64,000 nt of DNA from Halorubrum lacusprofundi ATCC 49239 (GTDB taxonomy: Archaea; Halobacteriota; Halobacteria; Halobacteriales; Haloferacaceae), in assembly GCF_000022205.1 (NCBI RefSeq), contig NC_012028.1, positions 372,001 to 436,000 on the forward strand. The letters run 5' to 3'. Position 1 is the first letter of the stretch. The number at the start of each line of letters is the position of its first letter. The notes beneath the pieces were generated by a model. The model was not told where the DNA came from. It worked only from the letters and a program-made list of their open reading frames with translations, and searched no databases. Shown here piece after piece: positions 49,881-60,757 of the stretch. The position numbers were made by a program, and so were the translations under genes.

Positions 49881-52790
49881 CTATATCGGGAGCGTGAGAC
49901 AAACATTCTCGACTTCTGGTGCCAAGGAGATGACCTGCGCCTTCCGTCGTAGTTCACGACGGCGTTTCTCGATTCGCTCTTCCAGCTTCGAGAGCCGATC
50001 CCGCTGTCTTCGAATGGCGATGTCCATGTCAGTACCGGCCTCAGCCTTGCGTTCGTAGTCGGCAATGAACGTCTCGATACGCTCGCGTTCGGCTTCCGCG
50101 TAGGCTTCGAGGTCATCCAGTTCCTGCTGCGTCTCCTCGCGCCGTCGCTGCTGGAGTTCGTCTCTGAGTGACTCAACGCGCTGGCTAATATATCGATCAG
50201 CGGAGGTTCGTATCTCTCGCTCGTGCTCGAGGAGCGGCCGGACGCGACCCTCCTCGGGCGAGCCTATGATGCTGTCTCCCCCGATGACTCGCTGGCCGAG
50301 TCGTTGTTGGGGGTCTCGGTGTGCCGCGTCGACGAACACCGGAAGGATCTCCTCGCGAATCACCTCGCCCGTCCCGTCCTCGAACCTGACTCGATAGTTG
50401 TAGGTGATACCGGGGTCATCAACGAACGGGAGCAGTTTGATCCCAACAGTACCCTGCTCGCTGTCCAGCACTTGCTGCATAAGCTCTTGGACCAGTTCCG
50501 CATCTGGGGAGATGTACTCGATTCCCTCGTGGTCCATCGCGAACTCCCGATTGAAGGTGAAGGGGCCGTAGGGGTCACCGTCCCGCGAGCGGCGGAGCGA
50601 CTCGGGCAACTCAGCTCGGAAGAGGTTGTTCCCTGCCTTCTCGACGTCGCCACCGAGTGCCGAGATACCCCGCTCAAAGAACTCCCGGAGATCTGCTTCG
50701 CTGCCGTAGACATCCTCGGACTGGTCCATCACGTCCTGAATCTTGCGCCGGCTCTCCTCATCGAACGTCGTTGTATCGATCAGACTCCGCTCGTACCACT
50801 CCGCGAGCGTCCGCTGGCGTTCGTCGATGAGTTCTTCCAGCTCTTCTTTCGTCGCACTCGCCGGTTCGTCGTTCCGGATGGATTCCATGATGAGCGAGTC
50901 GACGTTGATGTCGTCGAGCATCCCCAAGACGTCGGCTGTGTTCCCCAGCTGCCCACGGATGCTCTCGACCTTGTCTTGGAGCATCTCGAAGACCTTACTC
51001 TCACGAGTATCCTCGAACGAGAAGTTCCACACCGTGACCTCTTTCTCCTGGCCGTAGCGGTGGAGGCGACCGATGCGCTGTTCGAGACGGTTCGGGTTCC
51101 ACGGCAATTCGTAGTTGACCATGATGTGGCAGCTGTGCTGGAGGTCGATCCCCTCGCTGGCTGCGTCGGTCGCGAAGAGCAATCGGGACTGGCCGTGATT
51201 GAACTCGTCCTCGATGCGAGTGCGGTCTTCCTTGTCGACACCACCGTGGATGACGAGGATCTCGTCGGCCCACGGCTCGTCCTTCACGAGATCGAGGATA
51301 TAGTCGAGCGTATCCCGGTATTCCGTGAACAGCAGTATCTTCTCGTTGGGCTGTTCTTCGAGCAGTTGCTGGATGTATCGACGTACTTTCTGGGCCTTCG
51401 AGTCGACCGGGATTCCCTCAGCGAGTGAGACGAGGTCCCTGAGCGTCTCGATTTCCTCTTCAAGTTGTGCGTCACTCTCTGTGATAGTGAGCCCGGAGAG
51501 CTCTTCTTCGGCCTTCTGCTGATCCTGTTCGTCGAGGTCTTCACCTTCGAGATAGGCCGACGCTTCTTCGGACAGATTGGTTGTGGTGGATTGCTGGTCG
51601 ACGAGGTTCGCGAGCCGACGACTGAGCGTCGCCTTGATCGCCCCGATACTGCTGACGAGGCGTTTCTGCATCAGCGCCATCGCGAAGCCGACAGCGGGCT
51701 CGTTGAGCTGTTCAGAGCGGTTGTAAACATTCTTGACGTAGTCGGTGACCGCTCGGTAGAACTGGCGCTCCTCGTGGGTCATCTCGACCGGGATGGTTCC
51801 GACATCACGGTTCGGGAAGATGCGCTCGCCGTCGTCGTCATAGATAGTCTGCTTGCCGCGGCGCATCATCACGCGGTCGACTGCTTCCTTCGAGAGGTCC
51901 TGGTCTTCGGCGACGAGGAACGGGTCGATGTACTCGATGAGCGACCGGAACGCTTCGCCCTTGCCGTCGTGTGGCGTCGCGCTGAGCAGGAGCAACGAAT
52001 CGGAGTTGTCAGCCACTCGTTCGACCATCTTCGACGTTTTGCTCGGGGACTCGCCGCGCTTGGCTGCCTTGTGTGCCTCGTCGACGACCACGACGTCCCA
52101 GAACGCGTCGTCGAGTTCCTCGCGGAATTCTTCCTGGCGGAGGAACGCCATGCTCGTGACCATCTGTTGGTGGTCCTGGTCCCAGATGTTCGTCTCCTCG
52201 CCGAGGCGGCGGCGTTCGCCCTCGACCCACTGCCGATCAGCTGGTGTAGGGCTGATGTCGAAGAAGCGGTCCATATCGCGAATCCACTTCTTCTGGAGGT
52301 GGGCTGGGACGACGAACAGGACGCGGTCGGCGCGGTTGCGTGCGGTGAGCTCTTTGAGGATGAGTCCCGCCTCGATGGTTTTCCCCAGCCCGACGTCGTC
52401 CGCAATGAGCGCTCGCTGGCGGAGTTTCTGCATCACCCAGTTCACGCAGGCGAGTTGGTACGGTTCGAGGCGGACGAGCGAGTTCGAGATACTCAGGAGT
52501 TGCCCCTGTTCGTGGGCGATCTGGAGCTGGAGCGCCTGTGAGCGGAGGTCGAACCATTCGGCGGACACTGCGTCGTGGTCGGGATGGAGCTGGTCGGCCG
52601 TCATGGGTTCGAGGGCACCGAGTTGCTCGCGTTGGGGCTCGATGTCGACGTCGGCGATACAGACGGTCTTGACGCCGACGTCCTCGACGTAGGCCCTGAG
52701 GTAGTCGAGGTTGCCGACGGAGTACGTCTTGATGACCTCTGCAGGGTTGTCGTTGAGAAGAATCGTGTCTCCGGGTGCGAGGTCCTGCAT
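49881..52790 (-). CDS. brxHII: BREX helicase BrxHII (SNF2-type)
   Basis: 969 residues. SNF2 motifs: DDVGLGKTIEAGLILKEL (about 133), VVVVDEAHKAAKRG (about 237), LLLLSATPHDG (III), LLFATDAASEGIDLQ (V) and WNPNRLEQRIGRLHRYGQ (VI). The C-terminal third is a long charged coiled coil (EERIEKRRRELRRKAQVISL). It lies 6 bases downstream of pglZ. Large SNF2 helicases in this position are BrxHII; the related DISARM DrmD is excluded by the PglZ, PglX and BrxC neighbours. Confidence 0.85.
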   Translation of the reverse strand: MQDLAPGDTILLNDNPAEVIKTYSVGNLDYLRAYVEDVGVKTVCIADVDIEPQREQLGALEPMTADQLHPDHDAVSAEWFDLRSQALQLQIAHEQGQLLSISNSLVRLEPYQLACVNWVMQKLRQRALIADDVGLGKTIEAGLILKELTARNRADRVLFVVPAHLQKKWIRDMDRFFDISPTPADRQWVEGERRRLGEETNIWDQDHQQMVTSMAFLRQEEFREELDDAFWDVVVVDEAHKAAKRGESPSKTSKMVERVADNSDSLLLLSATPHDGKGEAFRSLIEYIDPFLVAEDQDLSKEAVDRVMMRRGKQTIYDDDGERIFPNRDVGTIPVEMTHEERQFYRAVTDYVKNVYNRSEQLNEPAVGFAMALMQKRLVSSIGAIKATLSRRLANLVDQQSTTTNLSEEASAYLEGEDLDEQDQQKAEEELSGLTITESDAQLEEEIETLRDLVSLAEGIPVDSKAQKVRRYIQQLLEEQPNEKILLFTEYRDTLDYILDLVKDEPWADEILVIHGGVDKEDRTRIEDEFNHGQSRLLFATDAASEGIDLQHSCHIMVNYELPWNPNRLEQRIGRLHRYGQEKEVTVWNFSFEDTRESKVFEMLQDKVESIRGQLGNTADVLGMLDDINVDSLIMESIRNDEPASATKEELEELIDERQRTLAEWYERSLIDTTTFDEESRRKIQDVMDQSEDVYGSEADLREFFERGISALGGDVEKAGNNLFRAELPESLRRSRDGDPYGPFTFNREFAMDHEGIEYISPDAELVQELMQQVLDSEQGTVGIKLLPFVDDPGITYNYRVRFEDGTGEVIREEILPVFVDAAHRDPQQRLGQRVIGGDSIIGSPEEGRVRPLLEHEREIRTSADRYISQRVESLRDELQQRRREETQQELDDLEAYAEAERERIETFIADYERKAEAGTDMDIAIRRQRDRLSKLEERIEKRRRELRRKAQVISLAPEVENVCLTLPI

Positions 52791-52796
52791 GGGTAG

Positions 52797-54995
52797 TTAT
52801 TCCTGCGTGATGGTGACGAAGTTCAGCACGAACTCCTGCGGGAGAATGCCACCGTGGTAGAACCGGGCATCCGGGAGTCCCTGGTTCCGGAACCGCTGGA
52901 TTGGATCGGCGAGGATACTGACCCTCGCATCATCGTCGAGGTAGCCCAGGTGGGTATCCTCGTCGAGCAACACGCCTGGTGCGTCGTCATCGAGACCTGT
53001 TCCGGCAACCCACCGTCGGGTCACCTGTTCGGCGTTATCCGGCGGATGGAGGTCGTCGATGTCGACGTGCTTGGGAAGCGAGACGAAGCCGTGGTCCGAG
53101 AGGATGTACGCTCGGTCCCACTCGCCTTTCCGTAACTTCTCGCAGATAATGCGTGAGATCGCTTCGATGCGGTCACTGAACAACTCCTCGAAGTCCGTCA
53201 GCTCCTTCTCTCCGGTTTCGTCGATGTCGTTCCAGTAGTAGGCGACGCGGGTGTTGCTCCAGCCTACCTCGTCCTCGGCGTCCTGCATGATGTAGCTCCA
53301 GCCGTCGTTCTCGAGGAGTGTCTGGCGACGGTGGTTCGTGATTTTGCGGTCGCTGCGCTCGGGGACGAGCTCCCCGTCCTGGAGTTCGATATTGAAGCTG
53401 AACTTGCTACCGGGCGTGAGCGCGGCCTTTCCGAATTCGGTATCGGAGGGAAGGGTCCCGACCCACGTGCTCTCGTCGACTTCGAGCTGGGGAAGCTCGC
53501 GACGGATCGAGTCGGCGAGTTCGTGAGCGAGGTCGAAGCGCAGCGCGTCGACGATGAACAGCGCAACACTCTGGCCGCTCTGGAGGTGTTCCTGTTCCTC
53601 GGCGAAGAACTGGTGGGCGTGTTTCTCGCCGACGAAGGGCGAGCCCGCTTCGATCTGGTCGACGACGAGGTCGCCGAGGTCAGTGAGGTACTCGAGATAT
53701 CGCGATTCGGTCAACGAGGAACGGAGCCTATCGAGTGTCGCCGTAGCTGGGTGCTCCTCAGGAAGCCCGGCCTCCGGCTCGCCGGAGATGATGAGGTTGA
53801 AGACGGCGTTGTCAATCTGCCAAGTACCGTCCTCGACGTCGCCGTAGAGATCGACGACGTCGCTAGTGTCGCCGCGCTCCTCCCAGGTCTCCAGCTCGGC
53901 TGCGAGCGTCGCGACGTCGATTGCCTGTTCCCAGACCTGTGTCCAGGGAACGTCGCCATACGTCGCGTCGAGGCGGTCGTGTCGCTGTGTCGCCTGCGAC
54001 GCGCACGTCTCGTACTCGCCGGCGTTGAACGACTGGGTCCACTCGTCCCAGAGGCGGTGTTCAAGCGAGGCGTCGACGGGACAGTCGACGAGTTCCCATG
54101 GGTCGTCGTAGCTGCGGAGGACGTCGTGCCAGAACCGCTGGTCGGGGTCGAGATAGACGTTCGCCAGCTCGCCTTTTCGTTCGGTCTTGCTCAGCATCGA
54201 CCGGAGTTCGGGCCTGGAGACACCGAACCCTGTGCTCGGTTCTGGCTGGTACTCCTGCGGGAGCAGGGCCTTGTCCAGTCCTTCGTCGACGAACCACTCA
54301 GCGACCGCCCAGCGGCGTGTTCGTTCGACGATGGTCCGAGCGTCGGACTCACCCTCGACGGCCGTGACGCCATCGTCGACGAGCAGGTCACGGATCTTCA
54401 GCAGGCCCTCGCCATCGGGGAGGTTTCGTGTTCCATGTTCGAGGACGAACTGCACGGGGTCGTCGTGGCCGTTCAGCACGATCTTCGTCTGGAGGCCCTG
54501 GAGCGACGGCAGGCCGCCCTCGCCATCGAGTTCCTCGTAGAGCGTCTGGGCGACCTTCTCGCGGGCGTCGGCGTCCCCGCGAGCGTGCGAGTGGGGACTC
54601 GCGGAGCTCTGCTCCGCGGCGTCCTCGTAGGCTGTGCGAATCGTCGCGGCCTGGAGGCGGTCGTTTTCGAAGCAGCGGGCGGCGAGTTTGCCGATGTGCT
54701 GCTCGACAACTCCTCCGGTGTGCTCGACGTCCTTGAACCAGTCTACGTCGTCGCTACTGGGCTGGGGAACGTACCAGACGGTTCGGTCGCGTGGCGCGTC
54801 TGCACGGAGTTCTAAGGGTGTCTGCTCGGCTGCTCGGAACTCACAGCGGAGTTGTGTGCTCGCGTGTTCGACGATATCTCGGAGGTAGCCACCGTCGTCC
54901 CACCAGAGGATGACTGGGTCGTCGTCGGCCGCCTCGTCGATGGCACTCTCGATGGTGTCGTGAGCGCACTGGGGGAGGGTCTTGGTTGCAGGCAT
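52797..54995 (-). CDS. pglZ: BREX alkaline-phosphatase-fold protein PglZ
   Basis: 732 residues. The PglZ domain shows VALFIVDALRFDLAHELADS (metal-binding Asp, about 485), an ILSDHGFVSLPKH motif (about 635) and the terminal RFYHGGILPQEFVLNFVTI. PglZ is the marker protein of BREX phage defence. The start lies 2 bases after the pglX stop and the stop 6 bases before brxHII, so these genes form one operon. Confidence 0.9.
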   Translation of the reverse strand: MPATKTLPQCAHDTIESAIDEAADDDPVILWWDDGGYLRDIVEHASTQLRCEFRAAEQTPLELRADAPRDRTVWYVPQPSSDDVDWFKDVEHTGGVVEQHIGKLAARCFENDRLQAATIRTAYEDAAEQSSASPHSHARGDADAREKVAQTLYEELDGEGGLPSLQGLQTKIVLNGHDDPVQFVLEHGTRNLPDGEGLLKIRDLLVDDGVTAVEGESDARTIVERTRRWAVAEWFVDEGLDKALLPQEYQPEPSTGFGVSRPELRSMLSKTERKGELANVYLDPDQRFWHDVLRSYDDPWELVDCPVDASLEHRLWDEWTQSFNAGEYETCASQATQRHDRLDATYGDVPWTQVWEQAIDVATLAAELETWEERGDTSDVVDLYGDVEDGTWQIDNAVFNLIISGEPEAGLPEEHPATATLDRLRSSLTESRYLEYLTDLGDLVVDQIEAGSPFVGEKHAHQFFAEEQEHLQSGQSVALFIVDALRFDLAHELADSIRRELPQLEVDESTWVGTLPSDTEFGKAALTPGSKFSFNIELQDGELVPERSDRKITNHRRQTLLENDGWSYIMQDAEDEVGWSNTRVAYYWNDIDETGEKELTDFEELFSDRIEAISRIICEKLRKGEWDRAYILSDHGFVSLPKHVDIDDLHPPDNAEQVTRRWVAGTGLDDDAPGVLLDEDTHLGYLDDDARVSILADPIQRFRNQGLPDARFYHGGILPQEFVLNFVTITQE

Positions 54996-57900
54996 AGTCA
55001 GAGAACGTCGTCTTCCACCGTCTTCGGGACGATTTTCGCTTCGGCGAGCGGCCGAATGTTGATCTCGACACCGTGCTTTCGATTCGGTCGGTACCCCGAA
55101 GTCGTTATCTCGGAGAGCGCTCGATCCTCCCAGTCGGAAGAAACGTCACTCGCGAGGGTATCACAGGTTTCGGAGACCTCGTTCGCGAGCTTCTCGTACG
55201 AATCGAGGCCAGTGGCTAACTCTGAGAGGAGACGCTGGCGCTCCGACACCCCTGTGTCCCCGATCTGGGACTGTCCGGCGTCTTCGAACTTCCCGAAGTA
55301 ATACGTCATGAACAGGATGCCATTGCTCGCGTAGTGCGTGGACCCGACGAGATCGTCGTAATACTCGAAAAGATCGTAGAGATGGGCTTCGACTGGCTCG
55401 GAACCATCGGCCGCATACGCCTCGAAAGCAGACTCGAGGTCGTCAAGCGCATCCAACCACTCGTCCTGGTTTTTCTGAACCGTTTCGTAGAACGACGGGC
55501 TGAAGAGATCGCCCATATCGACGTCGTCGATTGCAGCCAACTCTTCGAGTGTTTCCAGACGAGATGCCGTCTCTTCGCGGAAGTCAGCTACCGTCTCTAC
55601 CGCCTCTTCAGCAGTCTGCTGGTTCGCTTCGGGCCACTCACGCGGCGACGACTGTGCCAACTCGGACAGTCGTTCCTCGAATACGTCAATCTGTTCGAGG
55701 CCGCTCTCGGATCGTGCATACTCCTCTGCAGCGGCTGCTTTCTCCGACGCGGACAGCGAGTCGTCGCCACGTCGGCGGTTCGCTGCGCTACGCCGTTCCC
55801 GGAGGAGGGCTTTCCGCGGTTCGAGGTACCGGTTCTGAAGACGGTCGAAGACACCAGCATCAAGCTGATGGTAGTCCACAAGACAGGCGAAGCCTTCACC
55901 CTCTGGGTCGGAGACGAGCCGTTCGGTCGTTAGTCGCCACAGAATCGGTGTCCGGTCGAACGTGGAGACGTGGTAGTCGAACAGGTCGTCTTCGAGCCAT
56001 TCGCGAAGGTTCGGGTACGCTTCTTCGTCGGCGGTCCGACTCCCGAGAATCTGGTCGACCTCGGCGAGGCGTGCCGAAGCGTGCTCGCTAAAGAGCCGAT
56101 CGAACTCGTCTTCAATCCGGGAGAGGAGACCATCTTCACCGTCCACATCGGAAAGTGGGACGATGCCATCATCGTCCTCGTGAACGGTACGGATTGCGAG
56201 GTGGAGAAGGAGATCCTTCACCATCTCAGGGAAGTCGTCACCGGGTTCCGTTATGGACTCCGGATCGTATTCCTCGCGCTCACGCGGATCCTCGATAGTC
56301 CGGAGGGCGATCTCTTGGAGTACGGTCTCACGCTGGTAATCGGTGATATCAAAGCAGTCGAAGACTGCCTCATCGATTGCGTCTGCACAGGATTGGAGAT
56401 CTGCCTCTATCCGTTCGAGGTGTTTTGCCGCTGCGGTACCAATATCGGTGAGCGAGGAATTTGCCGAGGCAGTGCTTTCTGGTTCGTTGACAATGAGCCT
56501 CTCGCGTAGTTCACGGTGGGGGTGATCGTACTGCGGGAGTGGGTCATCTACGCCGAGTACATCCAAGAGAATCGGCCCGTCGTAATGGGGTGAGACGAAG
56601 TCGTACTGACGCTTTGAGATGAGATGCCCGACCGCTTCTTGTGAGAGTGCCTCGAGTTCGTCAATAGCTTCGAGTTCCTCTCGCCACGGGACCTTTGAAA
56701 CGAATCCAACCTCCCACATCCGTTCAGAGGTTTGAGTGAGCATCAGATAGGTGAACAGGTGGCTGTTCGTGTATGAAAGAGCGTTCCAGATGGCGCGGTC
56801 AGGAACTAGTACGGATCCCTTATGGCCGAAGATAGATGATTCATGCAAGTACCCAAATCGCCTTCCACTTCGCTTAGCTACGGTATACGTGAGTGATTCG
56901 TTAAAGTAATATTCCGTATTTTGTGGACGCGAGCCGTAATACCGTTTTATTTCCGCACCCTGGTTCCCCCACCAAACTGTCCGCTTAACTCGCGGAAGAA
57001 TCCAAGAGTCTGCGCCTCCCTTTGCAAATGGTGCCCAAGCAGGTGTGTCTGTGTTCTCCCAGAACTGATGGACAAACCGAGAATCGTCAGCTGTTGCAAT
57101 CCCTTGTTTGATATCTCCTAGTGTCTCTCGTTCTTTTAGACCTGCGTTATCTGCGTCAAGCACGGTTTCTGACTCGTATAGCTCACGCAACTCAACGGGA
57201 ACCCAATACGAGAGTGGAGTTCCTGGAACCATGTCGAACTCGGAGAGGTTACGCTGATACAGTCGTTGGACCTCCGATTCGGACTCTACGAAAGACGATT
57301 CGAGGAACTTCTGCTCTTTTTCAGCTTTCGACACATCTGGAAGACGGATAAATGTCCCAGTTTGTTCGCTCTCGGAGGGAGATCGGACGGCGCTCTCAGT
57401 CTCAGATCGGACGACAGTCCCAACAGTCCCAACAGTCGCGTTGTCGAGGATGTCATAGCCGAATTCCGAGAAGAAATCAAACGATCCACGCCCGCCGACG
57501 AAGTCTTCGCGGAAGTCCTGGAAGGACTTGTTGAACATGAACGACCACGGAACGAGCATCCCGATACGCCCGTCAGGTTTCACCAGCCGATCACACGCTT
57601 CGAAGAAGTTGATGTAGTATTCGGTCGTGTACTCGTAGTGGTCTTCCACGTAATCCTGGACAGGATTCGGCATTCGACCGCCCGACCCGTACGGTGGATT
57701 CATCAGGGAGACATCGTAGTCCTGCGTCAGCACCACTAGCAGATTCAGGAAACTCCGGAGATTCTGTTCGCCGAAGGAATCGGATGTACGCTCGTCAACG
57801 GCCTCCCGTAGCTGTCTCAGGAACCCGTTCAACGTATGCGGCCCCTCACCGCCCCAATCCATAATGTCCGTCTGCTCCTCCATGAACTCCTCTGAAAGCG

Positions 57901-58378
57901 TGCTCTGAACGTCTAGCAGGCTCCCCAGCGCCTCGGTCGTCTGGAACTCTTCGATGATTTCGTCGAGCGCCTCGCGAACGTCCGTTCCTTCGCCTGTAAT
58001 CTGGTCAAGGACATCGACGGCCTCCTCGACCTCGGCGACGCGAGCGTCGGCACAGACGATACCAACGTTGGGCATCTCGAAGTTCCCGTTCTCTTCTTCT
58101 GCACGGGTCCGGGCTTTCAGGTAGAGATTGAACGCGGAGAGCTGGCAGGAGCGTAAGTCGATGTCGACGCCGTAGAGGTTGTGCTCGAGAATTTTCGCGG
58201 GAATCTCGCTGCGGTCGAGGTCAGTCTCGGCCCACCAGATTCGCTCGAGGATGTCGAAAGCGTAGAGCAGGAAGTGTCCACTCCCACAGGCAGGGTCGAT
58301 GACGCGGAGTTCCGAGGGATGGTCGAACGAGGAGGCGTCTTGGTCGTCCTCGTCGGGGATGAGATAGGTACAGAGTTC

Positions 58379-59447
58379 GAGGGTGTCATAGAAAGCGTCA
58401 CACACGAAGACGCAGGATGTTGGAACTGTGTCTACGAGCGCCAGCATCCTGCAAGAGGAGACTTCTATCGACGAGTTCTTCAATGTAATGGCGACCGAGA
58501 CGCTCGCGTTGTTCGAGCATCTTGAGTTCGACTTTCTCGAAGAATTCGATGTGTTCGCCCCCGCTCGCCGGGGGCGAACACGAGATCATCACCCACCAGC
58601 ACTCTTCCGAGCGTTCCTGCACTGCTACTACAAGAACGTCTACGGCATCCGTCCAGTCACGCGAGAACTCCAGAACACGGTCGTCTGGCTCAGCTGTGGC
58701 TTCGATCGACCGCCGTCGAGAGACGCGGTCGATCGCTTCCTCACCGACCTCGAACACGTCGTCGACGAGGTCTTCGACCGCCTCGTCGAGCAGGCCGCCT
58801 GCCGCGGCCTGCTCGACTTGACCTACTCCATCGATTCCACCGACGTGAGGACGATGCCCGCCGACCAAGACGCGTCGAAAGGCTACGATCCAACCGCCGA
58901 AGAGTACTACCACGGCTACGGCTGTACGATCGTCTCGACCGGGCAAAAGATCCCGATTGCCGCGGAGTTCACCGAGAGCAAGCAAGCGCCAGAGGAGACG
59001 GCGATGCGCGTCACGTGTGACGCGCTCGCCGTCGAGAAACCGATCTGGATGCTTGGAGACAGCGCCTACGACACGCTCGGCTGGCACGACCACCTGCTGG
59101 CCGCAGGGGTCGTGCCAGTCGCTCCGTACAACGCACGAAACACCGACGATCCGAAAGACATCGAGTACAGGGTCGAAGCCCGCATCGACGAACACAGCGA
59201 GGACGTTCAGCTGAAGCAATCGACGCTAGACGAGACGTACAACCGCCGGAGTGGAGTCGAACGAACCAACGACGCCGTCAAGGACTGCGGCCTCGGGCAC
59301 GTTCGCGCCCGAGGCCGCGTCCACGCACGAGCACAAGTGTTCCTCGCGCTGTGCCTTCGTCTCGTTATTGCGATCACCAACGACGAACGCGGAGACAATC
59401 CAGGAAGCACCGTCATCACGCTATGAGAACTATTCTATGACACCCTC
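58379..59447 (+). mobile_element. Insertion sequence, 1069 bp, copy 2, in pglX
   Basis: Same length, ends (GAGGGTGTCATAGAA) and encoded protein as copy 1 at 10908-11976. The 9-bp duplication ACAGAGTTC on both sides shows a simple transposition event and fixes the outer ends of the element. It is inserted antisense to pglX. Confidence 0.95.
58428..59426 (+). CDS. DDE transposase of the IS4/IS5 superfamily (copy 2)
   Basis: 332 residues, identical to the protein at 10957-11955, with DSTDVRT, GDSAYDT and GVERTND as the D, D and E sites. Intact, so the element is probably still mobile and can supply transposase for the related MITEs at 10087 and 49602. Confidence 0.9.
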   Translation: MSTSASILQEETSIDEFFNVMATETLALFEHLEFDFLEEFDVFAPARRGRTRDHHPPALFRAFLHCYYKNVYGIRPVTRELQNTVVWLSCGFDRPPSRDAVDRFLTDLEHVVDEVFDRLVEQAACRGLLDLTYSIDSTDVRTMPADQDASKGYDPTAEEYYHGYGCTIVSTGQKIPIAAEFTESKQAPEETAMRVTCDALAVEKPIWMLGDSAYDTLGWHDHLLAAGVVPVAPYNARNTDDPKDIEYRVEARIDEHSEDVQLKQSTLDETYNRRSGVERTNDAVKDCGLGHVRARGRVHARAQVFLALCLRLVIAITNDERGDNPGSTVITL

Positions 59448-60505
59448 ACAGAGTTCGGGAACGCCTGGTGCGTCTTCGGGCGTGACGAGGCGCTCTTTTC
59501 TTTCCTCAATGGAGAGTTCTTCAGCCGCGGGAACTGACGACTCTTGTTCGGTCGCTTCGAGATAGAGCTTCCCCAGACTGTTGTCAGCGAGCATCCGCAC
59601 AACCCAGTGGGGCGTGTAGAACTGATTTGCCGGGCCGACGTCGTCAGGTTCGAGCGTGTTCTTCGCGTCAAGCGCCTCGACGACAGGGCGGTTGTAGTAT
59701 TCATAGACCCACCCGAGCACGTCGTCCGCTCGCCACACTTCGTCTGGAACGTCATCGAGCATCCCGCAGAGTGCCTCGAACGTGTCGTCGTCCGGGTCCA
59801 CCAGACTGTACGACGATGACCGGTCGAAGAGGATCTCGATCTCCTCGGCCAACTCATCACAGGCGTTGTGGTAGGCTTCCAGAATCGCCTCGTCCTCTAA
59901 GAGGAACTCCTCGTGAACGAGCGTCTCAGCGGCCGGCGTCAGGCCGTTCTCCTTGAAGACCGTAACCTCTTCGTCGATGAAGTCACGCACCTCCATACAG
60001 CGCAGTGCGGCGAGGCGGTTGACGATGGTGTAGCCGACGCCGGTGACGTACTGCTCGAACGCCTCGTCCCACGTGTGGCCGTCGACGCCTTCGAGTTCGA
60101 TTGCTTCGACAAGCTGCTCGATGTCCTCGTCCAGCGTATCCGGACCCTCCGGCTCGTCGTCAAGGCCTTTCTGCGTGAGTTGATATCGGACGTTGTCCTC
60201 GACGCGCTCGCGGAGCTCTTCGACGACGTCCTCGAGATGTTCGCGTTCGGCTTTGTCCAGTTGCGCCTTCCGTTGAGAGAGTGAATCGTCAGTCATAGAA
60301 CGTAACCCAGTATGCTAACACCTACTGACAGGAGCGCCTTTAATGTTGCCGAAGCGTTGGAAATTCTGTCGGAGGACTGGGCCGTACTCCGATACCGAGG
60401 CGACTATCCCCCAGCTTCTGATACGGATTGTGCGAGTCTTTCGTACAGCACAGCGTAGTGTGGCGGCACACTAGGTTTTTCACGGTCGGTCACGTACCGG
60501 GAGAT

Positions 60506-60757
60506 ATGAGCAGCGACAGGATTGACGCCGAAAGCAAGGTATCTGGGAATCAAGCAAACATCCCCGCCCGAATACGGCGGGAGCTTGATATCGACGACGG
60601 TGATCAGCTCCGCTGGCATCTCGAAGACGACGGGAGCATCCGAGTTCACGTTATCCAACAGCAAACGGGCACGTTCGCCGACTTCGACGGCTACGCCGGT
60701 GAGGAGACGACCGATGTGACGAGCGACCACGACGCCTGGGGCGTCGACGTCGAGTAA
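60506..60757 (+). CDS. vapB: AbrB/SpoVT-type antitoxin
   Basis: 83 residues from MSSDRIDAESKVSGNQANIP. The swapped-hairpin AbrB fold is clear (KVSGNQANIPARIRRELDID and DGDQLRWHLEDDGSIRVHVI). The C-terminal region (GTFADFDGYAGEETTDVTSD) would bind the toxin. The stop TAA is followed at once by the ATG of the PIN gene. It lies between brxC and pglX on the opposite strand to both. An upstream start (60428) adds an unlikely Cys/His-rich lead. Confidence 0.8.
   Translation: MSSDRIDAESKVSGNQANIPARIRRELDIDDGDQLRWHLEDDGSIRVHVIQQQTGTFADFDGYAGEETTDVTSDHDAWGVDVE

Larger units (their letters stand above)
54998..60296 (-). pseudogene. pglX: BREX adenine methyltransferase PglX, interrupted by an IS
   Basis: The N-terminal piece (60296 to 59448) and C-terminal piece (58369 to 54998) join in frame to a protein of about 1406 residues. 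Methyltransferase motifs lie in the second piece: DPACGSGHFLLYAFD for AdoMet binding and NPPYGSGG for catalysis, as in gamma-class N6-adenine enzymes. A 1069-bp IS (58379-59447) splits the gene just before the AdoMet motif, with a 9-bp target duplication ACAGAGTTC (58370-58378 and 59448-59456). The methyltransferase, and thus self-marking, should be lost unless the element leaves. Confidence 0.9.

Noticed and set aside
50223-52541. Two long plus-strand frames of about 400 and 360 codons
   Set aside because: Shadows of the BrxHII helicase, which has all SNF2 motifs on the minus strand.
53331-54815. 494-codon open frame on the plus strand
   Set aside because: It is the antisense shadow of pglZ; the text is V/D/E-rich without motifs, while the minus strand has the full PglZ domain.
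49881-60296. Reading this locus as DISARM because of the SNF2 helicase and adenine methyltransferase
   Set aside because: A PglZ-domain protein and a BrxC-like gene are present in order, and no DrmA, DrmB or DrmC is seen, so BREX fits better.
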